Shown here: piece by piece, positions 27,123 to 36,984 of the stretch | How the letters are laid out: each line of letters opens with the position of its first letter | How positions within the stretch are numbered: the first letter of the stretch is position 1 | From: RGIG3009 sp045578625 | GTDB taxonomy: Bacteria > Bacillota > Clostridia > Oscillospirales > Acutalibacteraceae | Length of the DNA stretch: 64,000 nucleotides | Direction: 5' to 3' | NCBI GenBank assembly: GCA_045578625.1 | Contig: JAZNKN010000030.1 | Location: 1 to 64,000 of the forward strand | Position numbers and translations under genes: made by a program | The notes under the pieces: model-generated | What the model saw: the letters and a program-made list of their open reading frames with translations, nothing else | Database searches by the model: none | Told to the model about the DNA's origin: nothing

Positions 27123-27836
27123 ATGCGGATCTTTCCGGCAATCGATTTATATGAAGGTAAGGCGGTACGCCTGTTCAAGGGCGACTACGCTCAAATGACG
27201 GTGTACAATGACAATCCCCTTGAAGTTGCGCGCGACTTTGTGGCGCAGGGTGCAACTCACCTCCATCTGGTGGATCTGGAGGGGGCGCGCATCGGCGAGA
27301 CCCCGAATTTTGAGACCGTTCGGAGACTGAAGGCGGAGACCGGTCTGTTTTGCGAGGTCGGCGGCGGTGTTCGCAGCCACGAGGTCATCCGTCGGTATCG
27401 GGAGGCCGGTATCGACCGTATCATTTTGGGTACGGCAGCGGTGACTGAGTCGGGCTTTGTGGAGGAAGCGGTGCGTCAGCATGGTGAGCATATCGCTGTG
27501 GGCGTGGATATCAAGGACGGTATGGTGGCGGTCAAGGGTTGGACCGAGCGTTCGTCACTGGAGGCCTTTGCTTTTTGCGAAAAAATGCAAAATATCGGCG
27601 TAAAAACGCTGATTTGTACGGATATTTCGCGCGACGGCGCGATGCAGGGGACCAATCTGGAGCTGTACCGTGAGCTGTCACAGCGGTTCTCGCTGCAGAT
27701 CGTGGCCTCCGGCGGCGTGTCCTCCGTTGAGGACGTCAAACGTCTCGCGGCGATGGACCTGTACGGCGCCATCGTCGGCAAGGCCTATTACACCGGGGCG
27801 TTGTCCCTGCGCGAAGCGATCGAGGTGGCGCAATGA
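27123..27836 (+). CDS. hisA: Phosphoribosylformimino-5-aminoimidazole carboxamide ribotide isomerase
   Basis: HisA isomerises ProFAR to PRFAR. The 237-residue half-barrel repeat protein has AIDLYEGKAVRL with the catalytic Asp, EVGGGVRS, CTDISRDGAMQG with the second catalytic Asp, and VASGGVSS. It overlaps hisF by four bases. Confidence 0.96.
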   Translation: MRIFPAIDLYEGKAVRLFKGDYAQMTVYNDNPLEVARDFVAQGATHLHLVDLEGARIGETPNFETVRRLKAETGLFCEVGGGVRSHEVIRRYREAGIDRIILGTAAVTESGFVEEAVRQHGEHIAVGVDIKDGMVAVKGWTERSSLEAFAFCEKMQNIGVKTLICTDISRDGAMQGTNLELYRELSQRFSLQIVASGGVSSVEDVKRLAAMDLYGAIVGKAYYTGALSLREAIEVAQ

Positions 27837-28612
27837 TAACAAAACGCATCATCCCCTGCCTGGACGTTAAGGACGGGCGGGTGGTCAAGGGTGTCAATTT
27901 CCAAGGCCTCAGCGACGTGTCGTCGCCGGTGGAGCTGGCACGGTATTACAGTGAAAACGGTGCCGACGAGCTGGTGTTTTACGACATCACCGCTTCGGCT
28001 GAGGGACGGCGGCTGTTTACCGACATTTTGTGTGAGGCGGCAAGCACCGTCTTTATTCCGCTGACCGTCGGTGGCGGCATCAACACGCTGGACGATTTCG
28101 ACCGCGTGCTAAAATGCGGTGCGGACAAGGTCAGTGTGAATTCCGGCGCGATCCGCGACCCCTCGCTGGTGCGCGAGGCAGCCAAGCGCTACGGCGACCA
28201 GTGCGTGGTGCTGTCGGTGGACGTCAAGCGTGTGGATGGCGAATTTCGCGTGTTTGCGCGCGGCGGTCGGGACGACACCGGCATGGAAGCCATTAGCTGG
28301 ATCCGCCGCTGTGTGGCGGACGGCGCAGGCGAGGTCGTGGTCAATTCCATTGACACCGACGGCGTGCGCGGCGGCTTTGACTGCGAGATGCTGGCGGCGG
28401 TGTGTGACGCGGTATCGGTGCCGGTCATCGCTTCGGGCGGTGCCGGCTGCGCACAGGATTTTGTGACGCTGTTCCGCGAGCTGCCGCGGGCGGATGCCGG
28501 TTTGGCAGCCTCTATTTTCCACTTTGGCGAGGTACGCATCCGCGATCTGAAGCAGCTGCTGGCGGCTGCGGATATTCCGGTACGTTTGGAAGGAGAATAC
28601 AACCATGATTGA
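27833..28612 (+). CDS. hisF: Imidazole glycerol phosphate synthase, cyclase subunit
   Basis: HisF uses ammonia from HisH to make imidazoleglycerol phosphate and releases AICAR, which feeds purine synthesis. The 259-residue barrel has IIPCLDVKDGRVVKG, TVGGGI, NSIDTDGVRGGFD and ASGGAG, with both catalytic aspartates in place. It sits between hisA and hisIE with short overlaps. Confidence 0.96.
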   Translation: MITKRIIPCLDVKDGRVVKGVNFQGLSDVSSPVELARYYSENGADELVFYDITASAEGRRLFTDILCEAASTVFIPLTVGGGINTLDDFDRVLKCGADKVSVNSGAIRDPSLVREAAKRYGDQCVVLSVDVKRVDGEFRVFARGGRDDTGMEAISWIRRCVADGAGEVVVNSIDTDGVRGGFDCEMLAAVCDAVSVPVIASGGAGCAQDFVTLFRELPRADAGLAASIFHFGEVRIRDLKQLLAAADIPVRLEGEYNHD

Positions 28613-29255
28613 TATCGAAAGCTTGAAATTTGATGAGCAGGGTCTGATCCCCGCGATCGTACAAGACGCGGTGACCAAGCAGGTGCTGACGCTCGCGTAT
28701 ATGAACCGCGAGAGCCTGAAGATCTCGATGGAAAAGGGGCTGACCTGCTTCTGGAGCCGTTCGCGGCAGGAACTGTGGCTCAAGGGAGAGACGAGCGGCA
28801 ACTATCAGCACATCGTCTCCATCACCGCGGATTGCGATAACGACGCACTGGTGGTCATGGTGGAGCCGGACGGTCCGGCGTGCCACACCGGTACGACCTC
28901 CTGCTTTACCAATCCGGCATGGGAGAGCGAGGAGCGCTCCGAGTTCTCACTGCAGGCGCTGATGACGCTGATCGAGGGTCGCAAGACTGAGAAAAAAGAA
29001 GGCTCTTACACCACCTATCTGTTTGAAAAGGGTCTGGACAAGATCCTGAAAAAGGTAGGCGAGGAGAGTACCGAGGTCATCATTGCCGGCAAGGCGGATG
29101 ATAAGGCGGAGACTATCTACGAGATCTCGGATCTGACCTATCACCTGTTGGTACTGATGATCCAGATGGGCATCTCGTTGGAGGATATCCACCGCGAACT
29201 AGCATCGCGTCACGTTATCGACCACAAGATCAAGCAGGAGAAAATGACGAAATGA
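28605..29255 (+). CDS. hisIE: Phosphoribosyl-AMP cyclohydrolase / phosphoribosyl-ATP pyrophosphatase fusion
   Basis: The bifunctional protein does the second and third steps. Residues 1 to about 105 are the HisI cyclohydrolase with zinc site pieces (WSRSRQELW, ITADCDNDAL, CHTGTTSCF). Residues from about 120 are the HisE pyrophosphohydrolase (KKVGEESTEVIIAGK, DLTYHLLVLM). At 216 residues the length is typical. It overlaps hisF and the following phosphatase gene. Confidence 0.96.
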   Translation: MIDIESLKFDEQGLIPAIVQDAVTKQVLTLAYMNRESLKISMEKGLTCFWSRSRQELWLKGETSGNYQHIVSITADCDNDALVVMVEPDGPACHTGTTSCFTNPAWESEERSEFSLQALMTLIEGRKTEKKEGSYTTYLFEKGLDKILKKVGEESTEVIIAGKADDKAETIYEISDLTYHLLVLMIQMGISLEDIHRELASRHVIDHKIKQEKMTK

Positions 29256-30046
29256 TCGGTCAGGATTTTCACAATCATACCACGTTCTGCGACGGTCATG
29301 CCGATCCCGAAGTGATGGTAAAGACCGCGATCGAGCGCGGCATCGCGCGGTTGGGACTGCTGATCCATTCCTATACGTTTTTTGACGAGAGTTACTGTGT
29401 ACAAGCGGGTATGGAGCAGACGTTTCAGCAGGTGATCGCGGCACTGAAGGAGAAGTATCGCGGACAGATCGAGCTGTACTGTGGCGTGGAGCAGGACTAT
29501 TACTCGCAGGCCTCTACCGAGGGATTCGACTACGTCATCGGTTCGGTACACTACCTGCGCCATGGTGACGAGTATTCACCGATAGACGTCAGCCGCGAGC
29601 ATACGGTGGCGATCGTGCGCGATGATTACGGCGGCGATTGGTACAGCTATGCGGAGGACTATTTCCGAACGGTTGCTGACGTTGCCGAAAAAACCAAGCC
29701 GGATATCATCGGCCATTTTGATCTGGCCGCCAAGTACAACGGCGAGGGTGATCTGTTCGACGAAAGCCACCCGCGCTACGTGGCGGCGTGGCAGGCGGCG
29801 GCGGATCGGCTGCTGACCTACGACGTGCCGTTTGAGATCAACCTCGGCGGTATCCTGCGGGCGGGACGACACGAGCCGTATCCCACGTTGGCGATGCAAC
29901 GGTATCTGGCTTCGCGCGGCGCGCGGGTGCTGCTGTCGGGCGATTGTCACACAGCCGAGGCGCTCGGCGTTGGCTTTGAGGAGTGGGAACGAAAGGCGAA
30001 AGCCGTCGGTTTCCGTCCGGAGCAATGGGTGGAATTGCGGCGATAA
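29252..30046 (+). CDS. hisK: Histidinol-phosphate phosphatase, PHP family
   Basis: The protein hydrolyses histidinol phosphate to histidinol using metals. The 264 residues begin with the PHP motif DFHNHTTFCDGH and continue with GVEQDYYS, GSVHYL, GHFDLAAKY and SGDCHTAEALG, which carry the metal-binding histidines and aspartates. This is the Gram-positive type (HisK/HisJ), replacing the HAD phosphatase of proteobacteria. It is the last gene of a complete his operon. Confidence 0.92.
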   Translation: MIGQDFHNHTTFCDGHADPEVMVKTAIERGIARLGLLIHSYTFFDESYCVQAGMEQTFQQVIAALKEKYRGQIELYCGVEQDYYSQASTEGFDYVIGSVHYLRHGDEYSPIDVSREHTVAIVRDDYGGDWYSYAEDYFRTVADVAEKTKPDIIGHFDLAAKYNGEGDLFDESHPRYVAAWQAAADRLLTYDVPFEINLGGILRAGRHEPYPTLAMQRYLASRGARVLLSGDCHTAEALGVGFEEWERKAKAVGFRPEQWVELRR

Positions 30047-30065
30047 ATCCCAATATACATTCTAC

Positions 30066-30098
30066 AAACAAGCAGGTTCCGTACCTGCTTGTTTTTTG
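30066..30098 (+). terminator. Terminator after the histidine operon
   Basis: AAACAAGCAGGT (30066-30077) pairs with ACCTGCTTGTTT (30083-30094), ending in a T run. Confidence 0.92.
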
Positions 30099-30158
30099 TT
30101 GTAGAACTCTGTTGAATGTTTTTATCGCTGTCCTCTTTATTTTTTTAATATATTGTGA

Positions 30159-30164
30159 TATAAT
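30159..30164 (+). promoter_or_regulatory. Probable -10 element for uvrBA
   Basis: A perfect TATAAT lies about 40 bases before the uvrB start, in an AT-rich stretch after the his terminator. No clear -35 box is seen, and no LexA-type palindrome was recognised. Confidence 0.55.
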
Positions 30165-30202
30165 AAACCGAATATGTATATATCGCGTTGGGAGGTGAAG
30201 GG

Positions 30203-32161
30203 ATGGACCGGTTTGAACTGCATGCACCGTATGTGCCGACGGGTGATCAGCCGCAGGCGATCGCGCAACTGGTGGACAGCATCAACAGTGGCAAGCGGGA
30301 GCAAACGCTGCTCGGTGTGACCGGCTCCGGCAAGACCTTCACCATGGCCAACGTCATTGCGCAGGTCAACCGCCCGACGCTCGTTCTTGCTCACAACAAA
30401 ACGCTGGCGGCGCAGTTGTGCTCCGAGTTCAAGGAGTTTTTTCCGAACAACGCGGTGGAGTATTTCGTTTCCTACTACGACTACTATCAGCCGGAGGCGT
30501 ACGTGCCATCCACCGATACGTATATTGAAAAGGATTCCGCCATCAACGACGAGATCGACAAACTGCGGCATTCCGCGACCTCGGCGTTGTCGGAGCGGCG
30601 CGACGTTATCATCGTGGCGAGCGTGTCCTGCATTTACAGCTTGGGCAACCCCATTGATTACCGCAATATGATCATTTCGTTGCGCCCCGGTATGCGCAAG
30701 GAGCGCGACGAGCTGCTCGCGCGGTTGGTGGATCTGCAGTACGAGCGTAACGATATCAACTTCGTCCGCAACAAGTTCCGCGTCCGCGGCGACGTGGTGG
30801 AGATCTTTCCGGCGTACTCTAACGACACGGTCATCCGTGTGGAATTTTTCGGGGACGAGATCGACCGCATCAGCGAGGTCAATCCGCTCACCGGCGAATT
30901 GAAAGGTCTGCTGGGGCATATTGCTATCTATCCCGCATCACACTATATCGTGCCGCCGGACAAGCTGGAGGTTGCGATCGCTGAGATCGAGCAGGAACTG
31001 GAAGCGCGCGTGGAGGAGTTTAAGGCCGAGGGTAAGTTGTTGGAGGCACAGCGTATTCTGCAGCGCACGCGGTACGATATTGAGATGCTGCGCGAGATCG
31101 GCATCTGCAAGGGTATTGAAAACTATTCCCGCGTGCTGTCCGGTCGTGCACCGGGGTCAACGCCGTTTACGCTGCTTGACTATTTTCCGGAGGATTATCT
31201 GCTGTTCGTGGATGAGTCGCATGTCACGCTGCCGCAGGTGCGTGGTATGTTCGGCGGCGATTTTGCCCGCAAGAAGAACCTGGTGGATTACGGATTCCGT
31301 CTGCCCAGTGCGTTCGACAACCGTCCGCTGAATTTCGACGAGTTTTACGGCCGTGTTCCGCAGGCGGTATTCGTCAGCGCCACGCCGGGTGAGTTTGAGC
31401 GTGACCGCAGCGGCGCACCGGTGGAGCAGGTCATCCGACCCACCGGTCTGCCCGATCCTGAGGTCATGGTGCGTCCGGTCGAGGGACAGATCGACGATCT
31501 GATCGCGGAGATCCGGTTACGCGCCGAGCGCAGTGAGCGGGTACTGGTCACGACGCTGACCAAGAAAATGGCCGAGGATCTGACCGCGTATTTTGAAAAC
31601 GTCGGTATTCGGGTGAGGTATATGCACCACGACATCGATACGATGGAGCGGATGGAGATCATCCGCGACCTGCGCCTCGGTGAGTTCGACGTGCTGATCG
31701 GTATCAACCTGCTGCGCGAGGGCCTGGATATTCCCGAGGTATCGCTGGTGGCGGTACTGGATGCGGACAAGGAGGGCTTCCTGCGTTCCGCCACGTCGCT
31801 GATCCAGACCATCGGCCGTGCGGCGCGTAACGCCGAGGGAAAGGTCATTCTGTACGCGGACGAAGTCACGCCGTCGATGGAACAGGCGCTCCGCGAGACC
31901 GAGCGCCGCCGTACCATTCAGCTGCGCTACAACGAGGAACACGGCATTGTGCCGAAGACCATTATCAAAGAGGTGCGCGATGTGCTGCAGATCACACCGT
32001 CTGCGGTGCGGGATGCCAAGAGCGGCAAGAAGCTGTCCAAGCTGGAGCGGCAGCAGCGCATCGAACAACTGACCAAGGAGATGAAGCACGCCGCCAAGCT
32101 GCTGGAATTCGAGCATGCCGCGTGGCTGCGTGATGAGATCGAAAAGCTCAGACAGGGCTGA
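30203..32161 (+). CDS. uvrB: Excinuclease ABC subunit B
   Basis: UvrB is the damage-verifying helicase of nucleotide excision repair. The 652 residues show Walker A in GVTGSGKTF near residue 38, the beta-hairpin segment YYDYYQPEAYVP, the DESH box (VDESHVTLPQ), helicase motifs in EGLDIPEVSLV and IGRAARN, and the C-terminal UVR motif (KEMKHAAKLLEFEHAA) that binds UvrC. ATG 30203 sits behind GGGAGGTG; the frame upstream is not needed. uvrA follows after 16 bases. Confidence 0.97.
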   Translation: MDRFELHAPYVPTGDQPQAIAQLVDSINSGKREQTLLGVTGSGKTFTMANVIAQVNRPTLVLAHNKTLAAQLCSEFKEFFPNNAVEYFVSYYDYYQPEAYVPSTDTYIEKDSAINDEIDKLRHSATSALSERRDVIIVASVSCIYSLGNPIDYRNMIISLRPGMRKERDELLARLVDLQYERNDINFVRNKFRVRGDVVEIFPAYSNDTVIRVEFFGDEIDRISEVNPLTGELKGLLGHIAIYPASHYIVPPDKLEVAIAEIEQELEARVEEFKAEGKLLEAQRILQRTRYDIEMLREIGICKGIENYSRVLSGRAPGSTPFTLLDYFPEDYLLFVDESHVTLPQVRGMFGGDFARKKNLVDYGFRLPSAFDNRPLNFDEFYGRVPQAVFVSATPGEFERDRSGAPVEQVIRPTGLPDPEVMVRPVEGQIDDLIAEIRLRAERSERVLVTTLTKKMAEDLTAYFENVGIRVRYMHHDIDTMERMEIIRDLRLGEFDVLIGINLLREGLDIPEVSLVAVLDADKEGFLRSATSLIQTIGRAARNAEGKVILYADEVTPSMEQALRETERRRTIQLRYNEEHGIVPKTIIKEVRDVLQITPSAVRDAKSGKKLSKLERQQRIEQLTKEMKHAAKLLEFEHAAWLRDEIEKLRQG

Positions 32162-32177
32162 ACTGTGGGGAAAAACT

Positions 32178-35012
32178 ATGTTGGAGAACCTGATCGTCAA
32201 AGGTGCCAAAGAACACAATCTGAAAAATATTGACGTAACTATCCCGCGTGACAAGCTGGTCGTGTTTACCGGTGTGTCCGGCTCGGGCAAATCGTCGCTC
32301 GCGTTTGATACCATCTACGCCGAGGGGCAGCGCCGGTATATGGAGAGTCTGTCGTCCTATGCGCGTATGTTTTTGGGGCAGATGGAGAAGCCGGAGGTCG
32401 AGTCGATCGACGGTCTGTCGCCCGCCATTTCCATTGACCAGAAGACCACGTCGCAAAACCCGCGTTCTACCGTAGGAACGGTGACGGAGATCTATGACTA
32501 CCTGCGATTGCTGTATGCGCGCATCGGTATTCCGCATTGTCCGCAGTGCGGACGCGAGATCCGTCAGCAGACGGTGGACGAGATCGTTGACCGCCTGATG
32601 GCGCTGCCGGAGCGCACGCGTATCCAGCTCTTGGCGCCGGTGGTGCGTGGCCGCAAGGGCGAGTGCCAAAAGGAATTTGACGCCGCCCGCAAATCGGGCT
32701 ACGTGCGCGTGCGCGTGGACGGCTCGCTGTACGATCTGTCCGAGACTATTAAGCTGGATAAAAACAAGAAGCACACCGTGGAGGTCGTGGTGGACCGCTT
32801 GGTGATCTCGCCGGATATCCGCGGCCGTCTGGCCGATTCCGTGGAAATGGCGACCGGTCTGTCCGACGGTCTGCTGACGGTGGATCTGCCGGACAGCGGG
32901 GAGGAGCTGACCTTCTCGCAGAATTACGCCTGTCCGGATCACGGCTTCAGTATGGAGGAGCTCACCCCGCGGATGTTCTCATTCAACAATCCGTTTGGCG
33001 CGTGTTCCAAGTGTACCGGTATCGGCATCTTTATGTCCATCGACCCCGATCTGGTGCTGGCCGATGAGAATCTATCCATCCGCGAGGGTGCGATCCGCGC
33101 CAGTGGATGGAACTATCTGGACGGCGGCACCATCGCGCAGATGTATTATGAGGGTCTGGCCGATCATTACGGCTTTTCATTGGATACGCCGTGGAAGGAT
33201 CTGTCGCCGGAGGCGAAGGAGATCCTGCTGTACGGCAACAAGGGCGAAAAGATCCGCATGATCCGACGCATGGAGTACGGCTCGGGCGAGTATTTCACCG
33301 CTTTTGAGGGTGTTGTGAACAACCTGCAGCGCCGCCATCAGGAGACCAACAGCGAGTGGATGCGCAGCGAACTGGAAACGTATATGAGCAAGGTGCCGTG
33401 TCCTGATTGTCACGGCAAGCGTCTGAAGCCGGAAAGTCTGGCGGTGACGGTGGGCGGTGTCAATATCGCTGACCTGTGCGACCGCTCCGTGACCGAGATG
33501 CTGGAGTTTTTGCAGGAGTTGGATGCCAAGCTGACCGAGCGTGAGCATCAGATCGCCGACCGCGTGCTGAAGGAGATCCGCGAGCGGTTGGGCTTCCTCA
33601 ACAGTGTGGGTCTGGAGTATCTGACGCTGTCGCGGGCGGCGGGAACGCTGTCCGGCGGTGAGAGTCAGCGTATCCGTCTGGCGACCCAGATCGGCTCGTC
33701 GCTGATGGGTGTGCTGTATATTCTGGACGAGCCGAGCATTGGTCTGCATCAGCGGGACAATCAAAAGCTGTTGGATACGCTGCGGCGGTTACGTGATCTC
33801 GGCAATACGCTTATCGTGGTAGAACACGACGAGGAGACGATGCTGGCGGCGGATTGGATCGTGGATATCGGTCCGGGCGCCGGCGTTCACGGCGGCGAGG
33901 TCATCTGCTCCGGTACGGTAGATGAGGTCTGCGCGTGTGAGCAGTCGCTCACCGGACAGTATCTCAGCGGCAAGCGGCGCATTCCGATCCCAGAGAAGCG
34001 CCGTCCCGGCAACGGCCACGAGCTGTGTGTGCGGGGCGCTGCCGCCAACAACCTGAAAAATATCGACGTATCGTTCCGTCTGGGGGCGTTCAACTGCGTG
34101 ACCGGAGTATCCGGTTCGGGTAAATCGTCGCTGGTCAACGAGATCTTATACAAGCAACTGGCAAACAAGCTCAACCGCGCGCATTGCCGCGCCGGTGCGC
34201 ATCGGCGCATTGAGGGCTTGGAGGCACTGGACAAGGTCATTGCCATTGACCAGTCGCCCATCGGCCGTACGCCGCGCTCCAACCCAGCGACCTATACCGG
34301 AGTGTTTAACGACATCCGTGAGTTGTTTGCGTCAACGGCGGATGCCAAGATGCGCGGTTACACCGCCAGTCGGTTTTCGTTCAACGTGCGCGGCGGACGC
34401 TGTGAGGCGTGTCAGGGTGACGGCATCCTGAAGATCGAAATGCACTTCCTGCCGGATATTTACGTGCCGTGTGAGGTGTGTAAGGGCCAGCGCTACAACC
34501 GCGAAACGTTGGAGGTACGCTACAAGGGCAAGAATATTTACGATATTCTGGAAATGACGGTGGAGGAAGCGCGCACGTTTTTTGACAGCATTCCCAAGAT
34601 CGCGCGCCGCCTGCAAACGCTGTTGGATGTCGGCTTGGGGTATATCAAGCTGGGTCAGCCCGCCACGACGCTGTCGGGCGGCGAGGCGCAGCGCGTCAAG
34701 CTAGCTACTGAGTTGTCCAAGCGCTCCACCGGCCGCACGATCTATATTCTGGATGAGCCGACCACCGGCCTGCATACGGCCGACGTGGCACAACTGATCC
34801 GTGTGCTGCAGACGTTGGTGGACGGCGGAAACACCGTGGTCGTGATCGAGCATAACCTCGACGTGATCAAAAACGCCGACTATATTTTGGATCTCGGACC
34901 GGAGGGCGGCAACCGCGGCGGTACGCTGGTGGCGGCGGGTACGCCGGAGGAGATCGTTCAGGTGTCGGAATCGTATACCGGCCGGTATCTGAAGCCACTG
35001 TTGGAAAAATAA
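32178..35012 (+). CDS. uvrA: Excinuclease ABC subunit A
   Basis: UvrA finds DNA damage and loads UvrB. The 944-residue protein has two ABC ATPase halves: Walker A GVSGSGKSSLAFDT and later GVSGSGKSSLVNE, with signature motifs LSGGESQRIRLATQ and LSGGEAQRVKLATE. Zinc-finger cysteines appear in CPQCG, ACSKC and RCEAC...CEVC. The ATG at 32178 gives the standard N-terminus (IVKGAKEHNLKNIDV); the open frame upstream is in uvrB. No uvrC is in the window. Confidence 0.97.
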   Translation: MLENLIVKGAKEHNLKNIDVTIPRDKLVVFTGVSGSGKSSLAFDTIYAEGQRRYMESLSSYARMFLGQMEKPEVESIDGLSPAISIDQKTTSQNPRSTVGTVTEIYDYLRLLYARIGIPHCPQCGREIRQQTVDEIVDRLMALPERTRIQLLAPVVRGRKGECQKEFDAARKSGYVRVRVDGSLYDLSETIKLDKNKKHTVEVVVDRLVISPDIRGRLADSVEMATGLSDGLLTVDLPDSGEELTFSQNYACPDHGFSMEELTPRMFSFNNPFGACSKCTGIGIFMSIDPDLVLADENLSIREGAIRASGWNYLDGGTIAQMYYEGLADHYGFSLDTPWKDLSPEAKEILLYGNKGEKIRMIRRMEYGSGEYFTAFEGVVNNLQRRHQETNSEWMRSELETYMSKVPCPDCHGKRLKPESLAVTVGGVNIADLCDRSVTEMLEFLQELDAKLTEREHQIADRVLKEIRERLGFLNSVGLEYLTLSRAAGTLSGGESQRIRLATQIGSSLMGVLYILDEPSIGLHQRDNQKLLDTLRRLRDLGNTLIVVEHDEETMLAADWIVDIGPGAGVHGGEVICSGTVDEVCACEQSLTGQYLSGKRRIPIPEKRRPGNGHELCVRGAAANNLKNIDVSFRLGAFNCVTGVSGSGKSSLVNEILYKQLANKLNRAHCRAGAHRRIEGLEALDKVIAIDQSPIGRTPRSNPATYTGVFNDIRELFASTADAKMRGYTASRFSFNVRGGRCEACQGDGILKIEMHFLPDIYVPCEVCKGQRYNRETLEVRYKGKNIYDILEMTVEEARTFFDSIPKIARRLQTLLDVGLGYIKLGQPATTLSGGEAQRVKLATELSKRSTGRTIYILDEPTTGLHTADVAQLIRVLQTLVDGGNTVVVIEHNLDVIKNADYILDLGPEGGNRGGTLVAAGTPEEIVQVSESYTGRYLKPLLEK

Positions 35013-35046
35013 GAAACCATCATTCACAGAAAGGGGGAGAGACCGT

Positions 35047-36696
35047 ATGACGTTCTCGGAGCAGATCTACCGTGTATCGTATTACGCCGGTGTGCAAACG
35101 GTGCGTTTGATGCATCGCATCGGGCGGTTTCTCACCCTGCTGTTTTTGCCGCTTCGGTTGCTGTTCTGGCGTATCGGGCGGTCGCTGCGCCGCAAGCGAT
35201 CTCTGCGTATCCGCGAGGGACTTGCCGGTGTGCGGCGTCGCTTTGTGCTGGCCGGTCAGCGGGTCAAGGCGGCGTGGGAGCGGCATCCGCTGTTGGGCGT
35301 TTTGCAGGTGTTGTATCTGCCGATCCACGCGGTAAAGCACTATAAAGGTGCGGCGCAGCTGCTGCGCCACGCGGTGGCCGGTCTGGCGGCGCTGCTTGTG
35401 TTGGGCGGCACGCTGTATTATTGGAGCGATACCACCTTCGCGTTGGCGCTGTCGGATGACAGCGGTGAGGTTTGGGGCTACGTCGCCGACGAGCGCGTGC
35501 TGCAGGAAGGCATCGCTATGGCTAACGAGCGTCTTGACGGTGTGGAGGATGCGGTGGCGGTGTCCGTATCACCGAAGGTGTCGCTGCAGATCACACCGCA
35601 GATCAGCGTCTGGAACAAGGCCGAGGTGTGCGATTATCTGTTGAAGCAGACGGAGGTCCCGACCGAGACGGCCTGCGGCCTGTACATAGACGGGATCTTC
35701 CATGGCGCGGTGGGCAGCCGCCGTATCGGACAGCGGATCTTAGATGAGATCCTGGAGGAGAGCCGCGAGGGCAACGACGAGGTGGAAGCCTCGTTTGTGG
35801 AAACGGTAGAGCTGGTCGAGGGTGTGTATCCCAAGGATCAGATCGTGACCGAAAAGGCGCTCAAAGAGATGTTGGCTGCGGCGGACGAGGACAAGACCTA
35901 TACCGTGCAAGAAAAGGATACGTGGGTATCCGTGGCGAAAAAGAACGACACGACCGTATCTGAGCTGAAGATGCTGAATCCCACGGTGGAGAAACTGATG
36001 AGCGGTCAGGTGCTGACCGTCAAGAAGGTTGGTTCTCATCTGCGTGTGCAGGTGTCGGGTGTGGTGCAATATGAGGTGGAGATCCCCTATACCACGCTCA
36101 GCATTCCGGATGCGACGATGTACGAGGGTACCGAAAAGGTACGTATTCAGGGACAGCCCGGTGTCAATCGGATCACCGCGACGGTGACATACCTGAACGG
36201 CGCGGAGCAGTTCAGTGTTATCACGGCGTCAGAAACGGTGGAGGAACCGATCACTGAGGTCATCAGCTACGGCACCAAGAAAAAATCCAGCACGTCGTAC
36301 AACGGTGGCCCGTATGCGACCGGTAAATTTATCTGGCCGACCGAGACACGGTTTGTGTCACAGCATTACGGCAATGCGGGACACCGCGGTCTGGATATCT
36401 GGCGAGACAATATGACCGGTGAGGAGATCATGGCAGCCGACGGCGGTGTGGTCGTCAAGGCCGGTGAATATCCCGGTTACAGTACCTACGGCAAGTTTGT
36501 TATCATCGATCACGGCAACGGCTACCGTACGGTGTATGCGCACTGCAGCGAGGTCCTCGTGCAGGAAAACGAGATCGTGGAGCAGGGCGAGGTGATCGGG
36601 TTGGTCGGTAACACCGGTCGCAGCACCGCGCCGCATCTGCACTTTGAGGTGCTGATCAACGGCAGAACAGTTAACCCGATGCAGTATTTCAAATGA
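35047..36696 (+). CDS. Membrane-anchored LysM/G5/M23 cell-wall metallopeptidase
   Basis: This 549-residue protein probably cuts peptide cross-links in peptidoglycan outside the cell. It starts with about 100 very basic cytoplasmic residues, then one membrane segment near 109-126. A LysM domain (about 284-326, YTVQEKDTWVSVAKK) binds glycan, a G5 domain (about 340-410) follows, and a C-terminal M23 domain carries the zinc and catalytic residues His446-x3-Asp450 and His530-x-His532 (PHLHFEV). All are present, so it should be active. The long basic N-terminal tail is unusual for this family and may bind nucleic acid or acidic lipid. It stands alone between uvrA and a DUF1653 gene. Confidence 0.88.
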   Translation: MTFSEQIYRVSYYAGVQTVRLMHRIGRFLTLLFLPLRLLFWRIGRSLRRKRSLRIREGLAGVRRRFVLAGQRVKAAWERHPLLGVLQVLYLPIHAVKHYKGAAQLLRHAVAGLAALLVLGGTLYYWSDTTFALALSDDSGEVWGYVADERVLQEGIAMANERLDGVEDAVAVSVSPKVSLQITPQISVWNKAEVCDYLLKQTEVPTETACGLYIDGIFHGAVGSRRIGQRILDEILEESREGNDEVEASFVETVELVEGVYPKDQIVTEKALKEMLAAADEDKTYTVQEKDTWVSVAKKNDTTVSELKMLNPTVEKLMSGQVLTVKKVGSHLRVQVSGVVQYEVEIPYTTLSIPDATMYEGTEKVRIQGQPGVNRITATVTYLNGAEQFSVITASETVEEPITEVISYGTKKKSSTSYNGGPYATGKFIWPTETRFVSQHYGNAGHRGLDIWRDNMTGEEIMAADGGVVVKAGEYPGYSTYGKFVIIDHGNGYRTVYAHCSEVLVQENEIVEQGEVIGLVGNTGRSTAPHLHFEVLINGRTVNPMQYFK

Positions 36697-36706
36697 GGTG
36701 AACGGA

Positions 36707-36925
36707 ATGCGGGAACTACACCGCGGCCGGCGGTATCGGCATTTCAAGGGAAACACCTATGAGTTGATCGACATCGCCCGCCACAGCGAAACGCTGGAGC
36801 AGATGGTAGTATACCGTGCCTTGTACGGCGACGGGGAGGTGTGGGTGCGCCCGCTTGCCGAGTTTCTCGATACCGTCACGCGTGACGGCAAAACACAGTA
36901 CCGTTTTGAGGAGATCCCCGACTGA
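36707..36925 (+). CDS. DUF1653 family protein
   Basis: The 72-residue protein matches the DUF1653 family, seen in RGRRYRHFKGNTYELIDIARHSET, LVVYRALYGDGEVWVRP-like text (MVVYRALYGDGEVWVRPL) and the F-x-[DE]-x-V ending. These are small soluble beta-rich proteins of unknown role, often free-standing. The ATG at 36707 follows GAGGTGA. After its stop a GC hairpin, ATCCCCG/CGGGGAT, lacks a T run. Confidence 0.85.
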   Translation: MRELHRGRRYRHFKGNTYELIDIARHSETLEQMVVYRALYGDGEVWVRPLAEFLDTVTRDGKTQYRFEEIPD

Positions 36926-36984
36926 ATCGGCGGGGATGTGCCCGACAGTTATACAGTTCTAAAAGATGGGAAGTAGTAAGAACC

